Origin: Methylotuvimicrobium sp. KM2
Lineage (GTDB): Bacteria; Pseudomonadota; Gammaproteobacteria; Methylococcales; Methylomonadaceae
Direction: 5' to 3'
NCBI RefSeq assembly: GCF_038051925.1
Contig: NZ_CP150634.1
Span: 1-64,000 of the forward strand
DNA length: 64,000 nucleotides
The notes beneath the pieces were generated by a model. It saw only the letters and a list, made by a program, of their open reading frames with translations, ran no database searches and was not told the DNA's origin. This document shows positions 61,660 through 64,000 of this stretch, one piece after another; within the stretch, counting starts at the first letter, position 1, and each line of letters begins with the position of its first letter. Position numbers and translations under genes: made by a program.

Positions 61660-64000
61660 ATGACCCAATTTTTAGATTATCGGATCCTCGAAAAGCTTGG
61701 CGAAAGCATGCATGCATATGTTTTTAAAGCGCAGCATGTTCGTACTTCGGAATTAGTCGTTTTAAAGGATATCAAGCTTCGTTTTTGCGTGAAGGGTATT
61801 GGCGATTATGTTCGGCAACAAATCGACTTGCTCAGCCAGTTAGCCATACCGCATAGCATCATTCCGAAAATCCTCAGCAGGGAAAACGGCAGGTTGGTAT
61901 TACGGCAGCCTTATATCGATGCCAAGCCGTTATCCGAATGTTTGCCGTTCAGTTCGGAACCCGACATCGAACGTGTGCTGACGATCGCCGTAGCGCTGGC
62001 CGAACGGCTCGAAGAGATCCATAAAGCCGGGCATATTCATAAAAGTATCAAGCCGACCAATATTTTGATATGGCCGGATAATTTATCCGTCCAGATAATC
62101 GACGACATTCGTATCCTCGATATCAATCAGGTCAGTCATTTCATCTACGATCCGCATTTTCGCACACAAACCCTGCCTTATCTTTCGCCCGAACAAACCG
62201 GACGCATCAAATACACGGTGAATTATGCTACCGATTTGTATTCTTTGGGTATGGTGCTTTATGCCTGTCTAACCGGTAAGGCGCCGTTTTCATTTAACGA
62301 TCCGATCGCAATCGTTCATTCGCATCTTGCCGAAACGCCGGAACCCTTACATCAAATCGACCCGCTAATTCCGACGGCTTTGAGCAATATTATTGCATTG
62401 CTTTTGGAAAAAGCACCCGAAAAGCACTATCAAACCGCATCCGGCCTGGCAAACGATCTGCGCATTTGTTTGACGCAGTGGCGGATGGAACGGCATATCG
62501 ACGATTTCGTTTTGAAGCAACGCGATTTCAGCAACCGGATCACGATCCCTTCGGTAATGGTCGGTCGAGACAGGGAAAAGCAGCAATTGTTGAGTGAGTT
62601 CAATAAAGTCTGCTCGGGTGTCTTTCGCGCCGCGTTGATTTCCGGGTGGTCGGGAATCGGCAAGACCCGGCTAATTCAAGAGCTGCAATTGCCCATTGTC
62701 GCGCATTCCGGCTATTTCACTTCAGGTAAGTTCGATCAGTTTAAGAAACACATTCCCTACAGCACCTTGATACAAGCATTTACGAGCTTGATCAAAACCT
62801 TATTATCCGAGGACAAGGATAGGATCGAATACTGGCGTCAGCGAATCGGCGAGCAATTGGGCGACAACGGTCGCTTGATGATCGATTTGGTGCCGGAATT
62901 GGAGCTGATCATCGGGCCTCAGCCGAACGTCGTCGATTTGCCGCCGGTCGAAGCGCGCAATCGATTCAACGATACCGTCGGACGCTTTATCGCCGGGCTG
63001 GCCAGTTCTGAAAACCCGTTGACCTTATTCATCGACGATTTGCAATGGTGTGATGCTGCAACCTTCGATGTTCTGGAAAGTTTTTTCGACAATTCGGCGG
63101 AATATCCTTGGCTGTTTTGGGTTGGCGCTTACCGGCATAACGAAGTCGATGCCGGCCATCGATTGAATCGCTTGATCGAACGCATCAAGCGTGATGACCG
63201 GCCTTTGTTGGAGATTCGTCTGAATGCCTTGGGCTTACATGAAGTCAATTTGATGACGGCCTATATTCTCAATACCTATCCGGTTCGGACCGAAGCATTG
63301 GCCGAGATCATATTTCAGACCTCGGCGGGTAATCCGTTGTTCGTCAATGAAAGTTTGCGCTGGTTGCATAGTTACCGGCATTTGCATTTGGGTGATGACG
63401 GTATCTGGACTTGGGATGACGAACATTTACGGCATACCGAGATTCCCGATACGGCGTTGGATTTGTTTAAAGACAAAATTTCGAAGCTGGCGTGTCAGAC
63501 GCTCGACATGTTGATGATTGGCGCCTGTTTGGGCGCGCGCTTTCAAGCCGAAGATTTGGCGCGTGCCGCCGGTATCGAAATGTCGGTGTTATATCAATTA
63601 CTGTCGGAAGCCTTTGTCGATAACATTTTATTGCGTGAAAAAAATCAACTCTATTTTTTTCACGACCAAGTTCAAGCGGCGGTCGAGAGCTTCATGGATG
63701 AAACGAAAAAGCGCGACGTTCACGAACGCATCGCACAAGCCTATATTGAGGCGATCCCCGTAAACGCCAACCTCGAAACACAGCCGAACTTATTCGCGAT
63801 CGTCGAACATTTGGAGGGAGGTCGCACGCAAAAGCCCAGCGCGGAGCGGCTCAAACAAGAGGCCGTGTTTAATTATCATGCCGGAATTGCCGCGATGAAA
63901 GCACTGGCGATGGATAACGCCAATTTTTTCTTTGCGCAGGCGAAAGCCTTGTATCCCGATCCGGACTGGGACAGCGATTATGAATTTTTATTCGATTTAC
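61660..64000 (+). CDS. Pseudokinase-AAA ATPase signalling protein (3' partial)
   Basis: An open frame of 780 codons starts MTQFLDYRILEKLGES and continues beyond the window. Residues about 1-280 are a Ser/Thr kinase-like domain, but the catalytic loop reads HKSIKPTN (Ser129 in place of Asp) and the DFG site is replaced by IDDIRIL, so it is probably a pseudokinase. Residues about 300-560 are a predicted ATPase with Walker A GWSGIGKT (329-336), the family stretch GYFTSGKFDQFKKHIPYSTL and Walker B LFIDDLQW. This matches large kinase-AAA-GAF-histidine kinase sensors. The missing C terminus may contain GAF, histidine kinase or cyclase domains. Confidence 0.85.
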   Translation, partial: MTQFLDYRILEKLGESMHAYVFKAQHVRTSELVVLKDIKLRFCVKGIGDYVRQQIDLLSQLAIPHSIIPKILSRENGRLVLRQPYIDAKPLSECLPFSSEPDIERVLTIAVALAERLEEIHKAGHIHKSIKPTNILIWPDNLSVQIIDDIRILDINQVSHFIYDPHFRTQTLPYLSPEQTGRIKYTVNYATDLYSLGMVLYACLTGKAPFSFNDPIAIVHSHLAETPEPLHQIDPLIPTALSNIIALLLEKAPEKHYQTASGLANDLRICLTQWRMERHIDDFVLKQRDFSNRITIPSVMVGRDREKQQLLSEFNKVCSGVFRAALISGWSGIGKTRLIQELQLPIVAHSGYFTSGKFDQFKKHIPYSTLIQAFTSLIKTLLSEDKDRIEYWRQRIGEQLGDNGRLMIDLVPELELIIGPQPNVVDLPPVEARNRFNDTVGRFIAGLASSENPLTLFIDDLQWCDAATFDVLESFFDNSAEYPWLFWVGAYRHNEVDAGHRLNRLIERIKRDDRPLLEIRLNALGLHEVNLMTAYILNTYPVRTEALAEIIFQTSAGNPLFVNESLRWLHSYRHLHLGDDGIWTWDDEHLRHTEIPDTALDLFKDKISKLACQTLDMLMIGACLGARFQAEDLARAAGIEMSVLYQLLSEAFVDNILLREKNQLYFFHDQVQAAVESFMDETKKRDVHERIAQAYIEAIPVNANLETQPNLFAIVEHLEGGRTQKPSAERLKQEAVFNYHAGIAAMKALAMDNANFFFAQAKALYPDPDWDSDYEFLFDL

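Noticed and set aside
63518..63763. 81-codon frame inside the partial sensor ATPase gene
   Set aside because: The +1 frame from 61660 is open to the window edge with family-like sequence throughout, so this is a shadow.

Overview
The window opens on the dnaA start codon and runs dnaA-dnaN-recF-gyrB, so coordinate 1 is probably the numbering origin of a bacterial chromosome. Gene content (lgt-thyA overlap, crp next to an OsmC gene, E. coli-type speD, YchJ, IS110 elements) points to a gammaproteobacterium. The moderate GC content and several protein sequences recall Methylococcaceae-type methanotrophs, but no methane-oxidation gene is present, so that is a guess.

Layout. 0-6.4 kb: replication genes, an oriC-like dnaA-dnaN spacer and two parS-like palindromes at the recF end. 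6.5-14 kb: a small two-gene cassette and a heavy-metal RND efflux operon ending in a DUF3240 gene. 14-22 kb: an ethylene-receptor-like GGDEF/EAL protein, a Tat-exported PhoX phosphatase behind tandem PhoB half-sites, tatA/tatB and a 2OG oxygenase. 22-27 kb: lgt-thyA, the crp-ychJ-NTPase-like operon and the OsmC-speD pair. 28-42 kb: an envelope locus with two caspase-fold lipoproteins, a beta-barrel protein and a nine-gene minus-strand cluster. The cluster contains a CsgG-like/PG-binding/DUF4384 lipoprotein, two tandem secreted repeat proteins, OmpA-like and GIN-domain proteins. 43-47.7 kb: an AT-rich integron-type cassette array without an integrase, then a cation-efflux gene truncated by a MITE. 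48-50 kb: an IS110 element and a second tandem pair of the repeat proteins. 50-59 kb: a GH63-like glucosidase, a CRP-family regulator, a CHASE2 adenylate cyclase and a Ser/Thr kinase with DUF4384. 60-64 kb: a second IS110 element inside a dispersed repeat, and the start of a pseudokinase-AAA sensor protein that continues past the window.

How the parts may work together. The 28-42, 49-50 and 54-64 kb blocks share domains (DUF4384, caspase fold, the duplicated secreted repeat protein). They look like one envelope programme: small Sec-exported repeat proteins, a CsgG-like outer-membrane lipoprotein that could export them, cell-wall anchors, and signalling by cAMP and Ser/Thr phosphorylation. This is inference from domain content and gene order. 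The best-supported new observation is in the two IS110 elements. Each has a left non-coding end in which target guides and donor guides of a bridge RNA can be read, and the guides match the actual insertion sites. Joining the element ends would create a promoter with a 17-bp spacer in both.

Non-coding DNA is rich in dispersed palindromic elements: at least three MITE-like families, two further repeat families and two heptamer arrays.
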